Shown piece after piece: positions 1 to 12,356 of a stretch of 64,000 nucleotides of DNA. The DNA is from Mycteria americana (lineage: Eukaryota > Chordata > Aves > Ciconiiformes > Ciconiidae), in assembly GCF_035582795.1 (NCBI RefSeq), contig NC_134366.1, forward strand, positions 171,504,401 through 171,568,400, written 5' to 3'. Each line of letters starts with the position of its first letter. The stretch's first letter is position 1. Both the position numbers and the translations under genes were made by a program. The notes under the pieces are model-generated. The model did not search any database, was not told the origin of the DNA, and saw only the letters and a list, made by a program, of their open reading frames with translations.

Positions 1-3000
1 CCACGCTCTTCACCCAGCATATTATTATTAGCAACTGCTTCTCCTGACAGGTAGCCTGGTTATTCAAAGTAATTTTCCCCTTGTTCTCTGCAGGTTTTCC
101 TAAGCATGGAAACCAGCTCACAAAACCTGGCCCTTCTTGTTATTTTTATCCAGGAGCAGCTGACAGTAAAAGTGACAAAGAATTGATGGGGGAAGTGGTC
201 CAGAGCGTGAAAAATCCGGTCGTAAAAGCCAGAGTGTTTGCAATAAAATATCTATACTTAAAGGGAGAGGAGGGAGGGAGAAGCAGGGCTGAACACAAAG
301 CAGAGCAATGAGCTGTGAAAAGTGACGTCTGGACCAGATGAAGAAAGTGTAAATCCAGCTGTCAATGCAATTAATATCCTTTGGCACTTCTGTCTTGTTT
401 CCCTCGGGGGAGCTCACGCCCATGCCGGTGGCTAATATGGGACAGTGGTTGGACCCAGAGGAATGATAAGGTGCTGCAGGGTGAAGAGATGTGCTTGGAG
501 CCTCCAGGGTCACGGGCAGAGCCGGCAAAACCCTCTGCTGCTGCCTATGACTGCTACGAAGGGCTTTGGTGATGAAGAACAGGGGTTGCTGCAGGGATTT
601 GGGTTTGGGAAGATGGTCTGGGCTGCAGCGTGACCCATGGGCTACCAGGGCAGGGTAGAAAACTCCAGGGCAGGGTAGCAAACTGCATCACAGAGTCAGC
701 AAAAGCAGGTCAGGAAGAAAAGACTAAGTTAGTTAAATGCATGAAACAAGTGTATTGTTAAACTGCCTCCAGCTTTTGGGGGCTACTCTGAGCCCTTTGC
801 TGGGCGCAAAGCTCAGGAGAAACAATGTTTTTCTCCAGTTCTGTTTGGGGACAGGGAAGAGACCAAGTGCTAGGAGCAGAAGTAGACAGAGAAGATACCA
901 GCCCAGAAGGAGGTAAAGTACTTTTTTATATACATCCAAGAACAAACTGAATGGTATTAGAGAGCAGTGGGCAACCTCCTGGTGAGGTTTCTTTTGGTGC
1001 AAGGAAGGAAATTGATGCTGAAAACAAAATTGAGTGCCAGGACACCTAGCCTTGACCCGGTGCCTTCCTCTTCTATCTCAGAGATGGATGAGAGCTCCAA
1101 AGCATGCCTAGGAAAGGAGGTGCTCTCATGGGGCATAGTGCTGCTGTCTTGAGGTATCAAAATGGGAGTGAAAGCTTCCATAATCACACAGCAATGGACA
1201 TCAGAGCTGGCACTGGGGACAAAAGATGGTGATTCCTGGTGTCAGGCACTGGGTTTTCAGGGGTCCAAATACTTGTACCCCTGGCCTGTGCTAGATCAGT
1301 GATACATCGATCCAGTGGGGACAAGGGAGAGAAGACTAATGAACAACAGCAAAACCCTGGGATGTCTCCAGCTGTAACAAGCCTGAAGAATTTAAAGCAA
1401 GGAAGGAAACTAATTTTTTTGCTTTGGCAGCCCCTTCTGAACTGCAGGATGTTTAACTCTGAAATGTATCTCGTTACACTCGAGCTCATGGAGTAGCTTT
1501 GGCTGGCTGCTGGGTGAGGGGCAGCGCATGTGAGGGACAGGAGGAGTGTTTATGGTGTCTGTGGTGTTGCTGTCTGCATTTGGGCTCTGCAGGCTGGTGC
1601 ATGTGGCCAGGTGGGGTGGGATTCACTAGTCTGGAGGTAGAAGGAAAGCTGAGATGCAGGACAGTGTAGACCATCCTCTTGAGGTTGCTACTACATTTGC
1701 TACTTATGCCTCATATAATTGTAGTGCTTTGGGGCATCCTCCTGCAGGTACTACCCTATAGTGCAGATGGACCATCTCTGGCTCAGCCCTCCCCATTGTA
1801 CCTGGAGTGCTGCCCAGCATCACCTCCAGGCAGACAGGATGCCCAGAAGACCTTCCTGCATGTCAGCCTCCAGGCCAAAATGAGCGTGATGTGTGCTGGG
1901 CATGCACCAGGCTTTGGTCCACCTCTGGGCCTGGCCACCCCTGTGCAGCAGAGACACAGCTCTGCTCCCTGCATCTTCTTTAGGGTGAGGTGATCCATGC
2001 CCCAAACCCCACTGACTCACTCTGGGAAAGCCACTGGCTCAGGGGTGGACCATTGTAGGACCCACATTTAGTCAATCATATAAACAAGCAGGAATGTGAT
2101 CTTTTAATTCACTGTTTCCCATCTTCCAGCGCCCTGCTCATCACAGATCTCTTAATGTGCTCTCTCCTCAGCTTTGCCAGAGCATCCTCAGTCTTACCCA
2201 GGTCACAGCACCCATGACAGATGCTGACAAAAAATTGTGGGAACCCAGAGGACATCAGATAAGGAGAGAAGATATTGTCCAGAACCAGAGATTGTAATCT
2301 GCTGTTCGAGGACCTTTCTGAGGCTCCATACAAAGAGAGATGGAGCATGGATGAGTCACTCTCTGCATGAGTGCATGTGCATGTGTAAACATGGCATTTG
2401 CTTGGTGGCTTTTGGCAGCACAGAAAATACATAAAACTAACACCATTTCTAAATCAGGGTCTGGGAAGCCTCTGCTTCTGGAATCAGTAGGAACTGGTTC
2501 ATATTTAAACTGGTCCTGGTTGCAGCTGCTTTCTCACCAAGTGTGTAGCTTAGCGTGGAATTCCTGACCACAGAGTCTTGCAAATGCAGAAAAGGATTCC
2601 TATGCCTGGACAAATTCATGGAAGAAAAATACAATGAGGTTTATTAGGGAGAAATACAACTCTTCTGACTGAAGTGAGGATATTTTGGGGAAGTTTTTCT
2701 GCAGCCCAGCCTTGTTTGCATGCTCCTTCCTAGGCAAGTACTCACTCTGGTGTGAGACAGAAGACTGATGAAGCCAGATTTTTGGCTGTCCTCTGTGGGA
2801 CAGACTCCTGAGAAGACCCCTATGAGACTAATTGATAGGCTGCAGCTAATAAACTGAAGAAGGAAGTCTTACATGAAGCTTGCTGGGATGTAACACTTCC
2901 AGCTAAGGCCCATTGACTCTCTGCTTTTAGCACATGACAAGGACCAGGTGATCACTTTTACCTTGGCACACAGCTACGTTTTATTATCGCAGGCAAAAAT

Positions 3001-4639
3001 ACAGCCCTGACAGCTACAGCTGCACATAATATCTCCTTCATAGCGTCTTCTTCCTACTGCCCTGCAAATGCTTGGTGGAAGGCACAGCCTTTAGCAGCAA
3101 CATATTATTTTGGTCTCAGAGGAAAATAAATCCCAAGCCTTTCATCCCAAATAGCTTGGTAGCTGATGTCAGTTCTGCAGGGAGTCAATGATAATCAAAC
3201 CAGCAGAGAAAGGGTTGAGGTAACCTGTTGTCCATGGGCTGCCACCATCCCAGGCTGAGTCTTTGTCAACCAGCAGGAACCCCAAAACTTGCCAGCCACA
3301 TTATTACCATTTAGAGGCAACATTTCTCCCTAGTTGCCTACAGAAACTCAGTCAGCTGGCATGAATCCTTCAGAGCAGGAGCAGATCTCCTCTCTACTAT
3401 CATTTCCAGCCTCTGAGCTGCTGGCTTTGCTATGGCTGGCTAGCTGGATTGCTAATGATTACTCTTGTGAAATACAGTATCATAAGGGGTGGGAAGTGGG
3501 GAAGGCAAAGCTCTTGAGTGTTATGTCAGTGTCTGATACTGATCTGCGATACAGCCATCTGTCTTTGGAGCAGCTGGGATCTGTTCACATTAGGGGTATT
3601 AGAAAAGTTTATTTAGGGACTTACAGGGAAAGAAACCTTACAATGTTATGAGATGGTGGCAAATCCTGTAGGACCAGAGTGGTCTCACGGGAATGGGTGG
3701 GGGCTGCCAAGCAGCTGCTTACTCTGTGCTTGGTATGTACAACATTTTTCTGCTGGCAAGAGAGTGTTTCTGCCTTTGTTTTTGAGAAGGACTGGCTTGC
3801 CTTACTGTGGTTAGTTTAGCATGTGTTGTATACCTTTCCTCAGCCACTCAAAGTTCAAGTGGCTGGGAGATCCCAAGACGTGTGCATTGCTCATTGCTAA
3901 GGAAAGTCCATGCTGCACTGAAAACCTCCCAAACTAGCTGGTCTCGGGGCACTTCCCCTAAGAAATCCTCCCCTCCTTGCTGAAGGCAGTTCTGAAGGGA
4001 GAGAAAAAAGCTCGAGAACAGGGGAGGAGAGAGGAAGAGGCATGGCTTGGTGGTGGAGAAAGGTCCCTTGGCTTGCTCCTTGATTGCCTGCTGCATTCGG
4101 CTGGTGCTGAAGTGTCTGAATATCTCCTTCATGACATCCGCATGGCCTGTGTGGGAACTGCAGTCAGGGTCTTGTGAAGGTCCAGAGGGTGAAGGGACAT
4201 GAGGAAAATCTATGCACCTCCAGCAAGTCTCAAGGGCTTTGCTAGGACCCTTTGCAATGCAAGGGGAGCTCTTGAGGGCATGCTGGAAACTAATGTCCTG
4301 TTGGTCTGGAAGAAACAAAGAGGGCCAGATCCTTGGGAGGAGTAAATCTCCAGAGCCTCATGGAAACTGATTTACAGCAGCTGAAAATCTGCCCTCTACA
4401 TCCTATTAAATAAAGAATTATGTCCTTAATCCCCAATCTTTCCTTGCCATCCTGGTCAATAAATAACTGCAAAACTCTGTCAGGGCATCTCAATATGCTG
4501 CTTCTGACAGTGGAGCAATGTTTGAAGAATGGCTGCAAGAAACACACATGCCTAGAGTAACGCACTTGGCAGACTCTCTGCCTTTGTTAATCAGCATTTT
4601 AGGGACTTCCTGCAGCAGAAGTTGCAGCCAGACCACTGT
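1..4639. other. Gene-free intergenic or intronic DNA
   Basis: I see no supported coding exon or RNA gene in this stretch. All open frames are short (under about 190 codons), overlap each other on both strands and match no family I know. Composition is ordinary mixed AT/GC vertebrate sequence without an obvious repeat. Exons of a gene lying mainly outside the window cannot be excluded by eye. Confidence 0.6.
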
Positions 4640-4860
4640 GCTAAGTTGTCCCAATGAAATCCTCCATGATTTTGAATACATCCTTTGTGATCTCATGCAT
4701 AATGTTGGCCTCCATGACCTCCTGTGGCAGAGTCCCACATGAATTACATGCATCATGTAGAAGGAAAGCCCTTTCCTTCTGTTGGTATCAAACCCTTTGC
4801 CTAACTGTCTCTTTGGATACTGGTTGGGTTCTAGCATGATTAGCAGTCAGAAACCATTCC
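4640..4860 (-). repeat. Possible ancient LINE-like relic
   Basis: The plus strand reads as the complement of a very old, widespread amniote repeat: a 'dissolve the frame' segment around the motif for loss of a short insertion and a following stretch at 4725-4800 resemble degenerate CR1-like 3' sequence seen in reptile and bird genomes. This is recognition from memory with many mismatches, so it is tentative. No open frame of note remains. Confidence 0.3.
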
Positions 4861-5081
4861 TTTTTTGCCATGTATGGCATGCTTTGCCATAGCTGGTCCC
4901 TAATTTAAGGAGCACCAACCCAGAAAGCACAAAGCACTCAGTGCCTTGGGATCTGAATGCAGAGATGCACCAGAGGAAATGCATAGTCTTTTATCATTTA
5001 TTCTCTTTCAAAAGCCAAATGATGATCACATGCTTTTTGTGTTTTTCTCAGGTGATCTGTTTTTCCAAGGACTAAACACGC

Positions 5082-7743
5082 AGAATCATAGAATCACTTA
5101 GGTTGGAAAAGACCTTTAAGATCATGAAGTCCAACCGTTAACCTAGGACTGCCAAGTCCACCACTAAACCATGTCCCTAAGCACCATGTCTACATGTCTT
5201 AAATACCTCCAGGCATGGTGACTGAACCACTTCCCTGGGCAGCCTGTTCCAATGCTTGACAACCCTTTCCGTGAAGACATTTTTCCTAATATCCAATCTA
5301 AACCTCCCCTGGTGCAACTTGAGGCCATTTCCTCTTGTCCTATTGCTTGTTACTTGGGAGAAGAGACTGACCCCCACCTTGCTACAGCCTCCTTTCAGGT
5401 AGTTGTAGAGAGCAGTAAGGTCTCCCCTCAGCCTCCGCTTCTCCAGGCTAAACAACCCCAGCTCCCTCAGCCGCTCCTCATAAGACTTCTGCTCCAGACC
5501 CTTCACCAGCTTCGTTGCCCTTCTCTGGACACGCTCCAGCACCTCAATGTCCCTCTTGTAGTGAGGGGCCCAAAACTGAACACAGTATTCGAGGTGCGGC
5601 CTCACCAGTGCCGAGTACAGGGGCAGGATCACTTCCCTACTCCTGCTGGCCACGCTATTTCTGATACAAGCCAGGATGCTGTTGGCCTTCTTGGCCACCT
5701 GGGCACGCTGCTGGCTCATATTCAGGCGGCTGTCAACCAACACGGCTGGGTCCTTTTCCGCCAGGCAGCTTTCCAGCCACTCTTCCCAAGCCTGTAGCAT
5801 TGCGTGGGGTTGTTGTGACCCAAGTGCAGGACCCAGCACTGAGCCTTGTTGAACCTCATCCAATTGGCCGCGGCCCATCGATCCAGCCTGTCCAGGTCCC
5901 TCTGCAGAGCCTTCCTACCCTCAAGCAGATCAACACTCTCACCCAACTTGGTGTCATCTGCAAACTTACTGAGGGTGCACTCGATCCCCTCGTCCAGATC
6001 ATCGATAAAGATATTAAACAGAACTGGCCCCAGTACTCAGCCCTGGGGAACACCACTTGTGACTGGCCACCAACTGGATTTAACTCCATTCACCACAACT
6101 CTTTGGGCCCAGCCAGCCAGACAGTTCTTTACGAAGCGAAACGTAAGCCCATCCAAGCCACAAGGAGCCAGTTTCTCCAGGACAATGCTGTGGGAAACGG
6201 TGTCAAAGGCTTTACTGAAGTCTAGGTAGGCAACATCCACAGCCTTTCCCTCATCCACTAAGAGGGTCACCTGGTCATAGAAGGAGATCAGGTCAGTCAA
6301 GCAGGACCTGCTTTTCATAAACCCATGCTGACTGGGCCTGATCACCTGGTTGTTTTGTACGTGCTGCGTGATGGCACTCAAGATGATCTACTCCATAACC
6401 TTCCCCCAGCACTGAGGTCAGACTGACAGGCCTGTAGTTCCCCAGGTCCTCCTTCTGGCCCTTCTTGTAGATGGGCGTCACATTTGCTAACTTCCAGTCA
6501 ACTGGGACCTCCCTGGTTAGCCAGGACTGCTGATAAAGGATGGAAAGTGCCTTGGTGAGAACTTCTGCCAGCTCCCTCAGTACTCTTGGGTGGATCCCAT
6601 CTGGCCCCATAGACCTGTGTGTGTCCAAGTGATGTAGCAGGTCGCTAACCATTTGCCCTTGGATTACGGGGGCTTCATTCTGCTCCCCATCCCTGTCTTC
6701 CCGCTCAGGGGGCTGGGTACCCGGAGAACAACTGGTCTTCCTATGAAAGACTGAGGCAAAGAAGGCATTAAGTACCTCAGCCTTTTCCTCGTCCTTTGTC
6801 ACTATGTTTCCCCCTGCATCCAATAAAGGATGGAGATTCTCCTTAGCCCTCCTTTTGTTGCTAATGTAGTTATCGAAACATTTTTAATTGTCTTTTACGG
6901 CAGTAGCCAGGTTAAGTTCTAGTTGGGCTTTGGCCCTTCTAATTTTCTCCCTGCATAGCCTCACAACATCTTTGTAGTCCTCCTGAGTTGCCTGCCCCTT
7001 CTTCCAAAGGTCATAAACTCTCCTTTCTTTCCTGAGTTCCAGCCAAAGCTCTCTGTCCAGCCAGGCCGGCCTTCCCCGCTGGCCCGTCTTTCGGCACATA
7101 GGGATGGCCTGTTCCTGCACCTTTAAGATTTGCTTCTTGAAGAATGTCCAGCCTTCCTGGACTCCTTTGCCCTTCAGGACTGCCTCCCAAGGGACTCTGT
7201 CAACCAGGCCCCTAAACAGGCCAAAGTCTGCCCTCCAGAAGTCCAAGGTAGCAGTTCTGCTGACCCCCTCCTCACTTCTCCAAGAATCAAAAACTCTTAT
7301 GATTTTGTGATCGCTGTGCCCAAGATGGCCTCCACCCATCACATCACCCACAAGTCCTTCTCTGTTCACAAACAACAGGTCTAGCATGCGCCTTCCCTAG
7401 TTGGCCCACTCGCCAGCTGTGTCAGGAAGTTATCTTCCACACACTCCAGGAACCTCCTAGACTGTTTCCTCCCTGCTGTATTGTATTTCCAGCAGACATC
7501 TGCTAAGTTGAAGTCCCCCACGAGAACAAGGGCTAGCAATTGGGGGACTTCTCCCATCTGCTTATAGAATATTTCATCTGCCTCTTCATCCTGGTTGGGT
7601 GGTCTATAACAGACTCCCACCATGATATCTGCCTTGTTGGCCTTCCCCCTGATTCTTACCCATAAACACCCAACCCTATTGTCACCATCATTAAGCTCTG
7701 ACAATCAAAACCCTCCCTAGCATACAGGGCTACCCCACCGCCT
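5082..7743 (-). mobile_element. CR1 LINE element A, 5'-truncated
   Basis: This is a non-LTR retrotransposon of the CR1 family in minus orientation. Its 3' end lies at 5082, where the complement of the ATTCTATG-like octamers is visible. Its 5' end breaks off inside the endonuclease domain near 7743, where similarity to element B (near 22163) stops. Translated in pieces from 7743 down to about 5180, it shows an AP-endonuclease-like part (VGDFNLADVCW; GHSDH) and a reverse transcriptase part (DFSKAFDTVSH; the FADD catalytic box near 5970). Then comes the CR1 C-terminal region ([17 protein letters not shown]) and a short 3' UTR. The frame is broken at several points, so it encodes no working protein. 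5' truncation and lack of an obvious target duplication are normal for CR1. Confidence 0.93.
5177..7743 (-). pseudogene. CR1 ORF2 relic (endonuclease + reverse transcriptase), element A
   Basis: This is the decayed ORF2 of element A. The pieces in order are the endonuclease at 7743-6884, the RT fingers and palm at 6823-5860, and the C-terminal region at 5878-5177. The frame changes near 7700-7706, 7381-7392 and 6391-6411. An in-frame TGA lies at 6037-6039, directly after the GVPQG motif, where element C has a serine codon. Each of these lesions is also present in element B. The RT catalytic FADD box is still readable. The start of the endonuclease is missing through 5' truncation, so the sequence cannot be functional. 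Confidence 0.88.
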
Positions 7744-10700
7744 CTCATAAGCAGCTTCAAAAAGAAAAGAGGTGTTTTTGCCAGTAACTGCTCAAGTGGC
7801 CTCAAGTTGAACTCTTCCCTTTTTTGCTTTCCTACCACTTTGGACTGAACAGCAGGTGCCTCTGTCATATAACAAACTAATCAACGTTTTGCCATAAACT
7901 CATGTCCAAAAGTGCTTCATGTCTGTTTAAAGAATGAGCTTCATGCCGTGTCCTCCTCAGGAAAGGACTAGGACAACCCTGAAGGCAACATGGACTGTCA
8001 GCTTTGATCCACTCCTAATCATCAAGCCTTTTCCAAAGAGGGCTGTTTCTTCTGCATGGGAGTTGTCAGGGAAAGCAGTGAGTGACAACCTTTCAAGGGG
8101 GCACAGAGTAGAGACAAATATTTGACATAAGAACAGGGCTGGATAACGTATGCAACTATTTCAATATGACAGGAGGTCAGGCAGAAGAAACCTTATCTGA
8201 CCAAGACTCTGATGAACTGCAGATCTACAAGTTGGGGAGATCAGAGGAGCCGTCCATGCATTTCAGAATATTTTATTTCCAAAAATCTGCAGCCTTCATT
8301 CATGATAAAACTGGTTTTGCCTGCCATCTGAAGTCATTTAGGCTGAACTGGAGAAATTGAGAAATAGTATCCTAAGAATCAAGGAATTTATGTGGAGCAT
8401 TGACAGGAGAATGATGTTTTAATTACTGAAGTTTTTAAGTCTTTACCAGTAATTTATGTTTATTTTAGCCATGTTTATAATTTTATATGTTATAATTTAT
8501 ATGTTTATAATTAAGTAATTATAAATTACTTTACCAGTAATTTATGTTTATTTTAGCCTATCTTTAGCCAACAAATAAATAATGCTGGGAGGAAGGAAAT
8601 CTTTATTAAGGACTCAACCTCCTTTCCTCATTCAGCTGAGGAATTTAGACATTGCAATAAATATGCTTTTGAATCCAGAAAAGGTTTTTCAACAGAACTA
8701 AGGCAGGCCAACACTAACACTCCTAATCAATAAAAGCAGACATATTAATATCATCAAGCCCAAACCTTTCATGCCATGTTTCTACATCAGCAAGAAGATT
8801 GCTGGGTATAACTTCAAAGCCCAGAGCCTTACCCAGACATCTTGGTAGTGAAAAAAATGTCTGCCGTGAGGGTCTCTTTTGGGTTAGATATTAGTAAATT
8901 TGTCTAGAACTGACTGGAATGCTTTCTGATGAGTTTTTCTCCATCAAAAAAATGCTGATTTAATTGAAACTGAAACTTTCCATGGGAACATAACAATTTC
9001 AATGAAACGTTAGTTGAGAAAAGTTTCTCAGGTCCCATTTTGAACTTGTGATCAAAACCAGAGAGGAAGGGAGTTTGTGTGCAGTTTTATCTGAGCCTGG
9101 AGGATATGGAAATCCCATAGCACAGGGATGACAGAGGTTCAAATCCCTGCTGCAGTGAGTACTGGCTTTTACAAAGCAGAGCAACTCAACACAGACATGA
9201 CAGCAACGTGCCCTTGCAGTGATGAAGACTAACCATATACTGGACTGTGTTAATTTGACTGGGCAAGGCTCTGAGCAACCAGTTGTGGCTCAGCCCAGCT
9301 TTGGGCAGGGTTGGTAGCCTTCTAGCCTGCATGACTCTGCAATAACAGGGGTAAATATGGGCTTGTGGCAGTCGTTGGAAGTTGGGTAGTTGAGTTGGAT
9401 GAAGGTGAAACAGAGATATGAACTATGGTAGGCCATTTAAGTGATCTGTCTATGGACTGTCCAAGCAAAAGTAACTGCATCTGTCCCATTCTCTCTGATT
9501 TTCTGTGAAAAACTTGATGACTTCACTTCTTTTTTCTCAGTCAGAAGTTCTTCAGAAGTTCTGAGAATAAGGAAACCATTTTATTACCCACCCCATTGAA
9601 CAGAGGGGGAGAGATGACCCTGGGCAGGTGCGTAACTCCAAGCTACACGCAACCTGCCCTCCCATGGTCCTTCCCTGAACTCTTCCCTGGTCAGACAGTG
9701 CTCATCCTGTCATGCAGGGGATTGGCACCACCTGCAAACAGATCTGCCCGACTGGCTGAAGAGATCAGCAAGGTCATTAGGCATGTCATGCCTCAATTCC
9801 TTGAGGGTTTCCAGAAGAGAAAGGTGGATGAATTCCCAGCATACTCTGTCACCGATTTATGTAGCTTAGATCTATAACTGCTAAACAATGAGTGATCAGG
9901 GTTTGTTTGACAGCCTGGTCTAATCCTTTGCACATGTTAATGTTAGGACATATTTTCGTTCTGATGCAGAATTCCCCTGGGATCAGGCTGTGCTTGCAGG
10001 GGCAAATGGGGGATGGAAATTTATGCCAGCTGCAACCAGGGCTTTCAAACCACCATGGAGTAGAGCAGGTGCTTATTATTGCAGCAGGCAATGGCAAATG
10101 CCACATCCCAGTGAGGCCAGACTGGTTTCATCAACCCAGCCATCTTCTCCCTGCTTCCTCCCAGGGCCATCCTTCACCTCTGGGTAAGGGGGAGGCCAGG
10201 CTCCTATCTGATTGGGTAAATCACATTCCTAGTCTTGTTCAGGTAGAAATAATAAGCCTAAAATGCTGGACAGAGAAGCATCAGGCTGGGAAGTTGTATA
10301 TTTCAACGAACATGGTTCAGTCTGTGTGTCCCCAGCGTGATAACGGAGCCAGCCCCAGCTCGCTGGCTGCTGCTTTTCAGGCCAGCATGTCGGAGACTTG
10401 TACAGAGAAAGTTTAGTTTTCTCAGTGAATGTCTTGACAGGCCTGTTTTGTGTCCAGCTCTGCTCATCACGCCGCTTGTGTCCACGCAGGAGGTATTTCC
10501 ATACACAGCCCACAGCCCTGCTCATGCCACATTGCAGTTCAAGCCAATGCATGGGCAGGACGTGAATCAGGGCTCATGGTGCGAGCTCTACTTCCCACCC
10601 ACCGCAACAGGACGAGCCCTTTGGGTTGCATGGCTGTGATTCCACGTGGCCAGAAGTAATCTGGTATGTGCAGGATCTGGCCTGTCAACCTGCCAGCACT

Positions 10701-11353
10701 TCCCGTCCAGGAACGAGCTCTGTAAATCCAATTGCTGTTTACTGAGCAGCTCCCTGACAGGTTCTGGGAGCACTGGGAACATACATCACGGTGATGAAAG
10801 TGCTCATGGCCAGGCTGACTGTGGTGGCTGCAGCCTGTCTCCCAGAGCCGGGCCCCTAGGAGCTGCTGGAGGGGAGCACGAAAAGACAACAAAACTTGTT
10901 TAGCATCACTGCAAGGTCGGTGCCACAGCATGTGGGGACAGAGATCAGTGACCAGAGACACGTGCATTTATCAGGGCTCTGTACAAGCTGCTTTTAACCC
11001 ACTGGGCTGGGGAATATCTACTAGGCCAACGGACAGGACAGTTTCTTGATGGCTTGTGCTGCTCATCCCTGACCTTGCTCTTGGCACCTTCCATCCCCAC
11101 TCTGTTCTGACCCTGTATATCCAGCCATGCTTTCACCTCTATAAATGGTTCCTTGTCCTGACCATAGCGATAGCTGTTTTCTCTCCTATCTATCTATTCC
11201 TTCCAGGATATTGGCAAGATACAGCAGAGGGTGCCTAAGGAGGCACACCTTAGCGTGGACCATTGCACTGGGGCACCTGCATGGCTCAGGCACTCCAGCA
11301 GGTATCAGCCATTAACACACACACACAAAAAAATCAACCCCAAAACAATTCGG
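7744..11353. other. Gene-free stretch between CR1 elements A and C
   Basis: I find no supported gene here. The section around 8400-8600 is very AT-rich and holds an exact 30-bp direct repeat (listed separately). A CA dinucleotide tract with an A run sits at about 11317-11332, just before element C. The remainder shows only short, mutually overlapping open frames without recognisable domains. Confidence 0.6.
8441..8558 (+). repeat. 30-bp direct repeat flanking an AT-rich spacer
   Basis: An identical 30-bp sequence starting CTTTACCAGTAATTTATG occurs at 8441-8470 and again at 8529-8558. The 58-bp spacer is almost pure A/T and contains several copies of TTTATAATT and TATGTT. The arrangement looks like local slippage or unequal duplication in AT-rich DNA. 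It is not a target-site duplication that I can tie to a known element. Confidence 0.9.
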
Positions 11354-12259
11354 TCGGTCACAAGCGGTGTTCCCCAGGGCTCGGTGTTGGGGCCAGTTCT
11401 GTTTAACATCTTTATCAATGATCTGGACGAAGGGATCGAGTGCACCCTCAGTAAGTTTGCAGACGACACCAAGTTGTGTGGGAGTGTTGATCTGCTGGAG
11501 GGTAGGCAGGCTCTGCAGAGGGACCTGGACAGGCTGGATCGATGGGCTGGGGTGAATTGTATGAGGTTTAACAAGGCCAAGTGCAAGGTCCTGCACTTGG
11601 GCCACAGCAACCCCATGCAACGCTACAGGCTTGGGGAAGAGTGGCTGGAAAGCTGCCTGGCAGAGAAGGACCTGGGGGTGTTTGTTGACAGCCGCCTGAA
11701 TATGAGCCAGCAGTGTGCCCAGGTGGCCAAGAAAGCCAATGGCATCCTGGCTTGTATCAAAAATAGCGTGGCCAGCAGGAGTAGGGAAGTGATTGTGCCC
11801 CTGTACTCAGCACTGGTGAGGCCGCACCTCAAATACTGTGTTCGGTTTTGGGCCCCCCACTACAAGAGGGACATTGAGGTGCTGGAGCGAGTCCAGAGAA
11901 GGGCAACGAAGCTGGTGAAGGGTCTGGAGCAGAAGTCTGATGAGGAGCAGCTGAGGGAGCTGGGACTGTTTAGCCTGGAGAAAAGGAGGCTGAGGGGAGA
12001 CCTTATCGCTCTCTACAACTACCTGAAAGGAGGTTGTAGAGAGGTGGGGGTCGGTCTCTTCTCCCAGGTAACAAGTGATAGGACAAGAGGAAATGGCCTC
12101 AAGTTGTGCCAGGGGAGGTTTAGACTGGATATTAGGAAATTTTTCTTCACCGAGAGGGTTATCAAGCATTGGAACAGGCTGCCCAGGGAAGTGATTGAGT
12201 CGCCATCCCTGGAGGTATTTAAAGGACGTTTGGATGAGGTGCTTAGGGACATGGTGTAG
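11354..12259 (+). pseudogene. CR1 ORF2 C-terminal fragment with open frame, element C
   Basis: An open frame of about 300 CR1-derived codons ends at the stop in 12257-12259. It contains [19 protein letters not shown], then SKFADDTKL with the two catalytic aspartates, then the conserved CR1 tail [13 protein letters not shown] and GRFRLDIRK. The frame happens to stay open upstream of the insertion, back to an ATG at 11231, but that part is unique DNA and not CR1. The fragment lacks the endonuclease and the first half of the RT, so it cannot mobilise itself. It serves here as an in-window intact reference for the broken copies A, B, D and F. Confidence 0.9.
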
Positions 12260-12356
12260 TGGTGGTTTTTGGCAGTGTTAGGTTTATGGTTGGACTCGAT
12301 GATCTTAAAGGTCTTTTCCAACCTATATGATTCTGTGATTCTGTGATTCTGTAATT
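11354..12356 (+). mobile_element. CR1 LINE element C, 3' part only
   Basis: This is a plus-strand CR1 3' fragment, heavily 5'-truncated. It starts within the RT domain just before the [10 protein letters not shown] motif and runs through the FADD box, the C-terminal region and the 3' UTR. It ends in three to four imperfect ATTCTGTG octamers at about 12327-12356. Similarity to elements A and B is high across its whole length. Unlike them, its reading frame is uninterrupted, which suggests a relatively young or little-decayed insertion. Confidence 0.95.

Noticed and set aside
5177..5878. Host gene coding for a reverse-transcriptase-like protein
   Set aside because: The 233-codon frame is the tail of CR1 ORF2 in element A, followed by the CR1 3' UTR and octamers.
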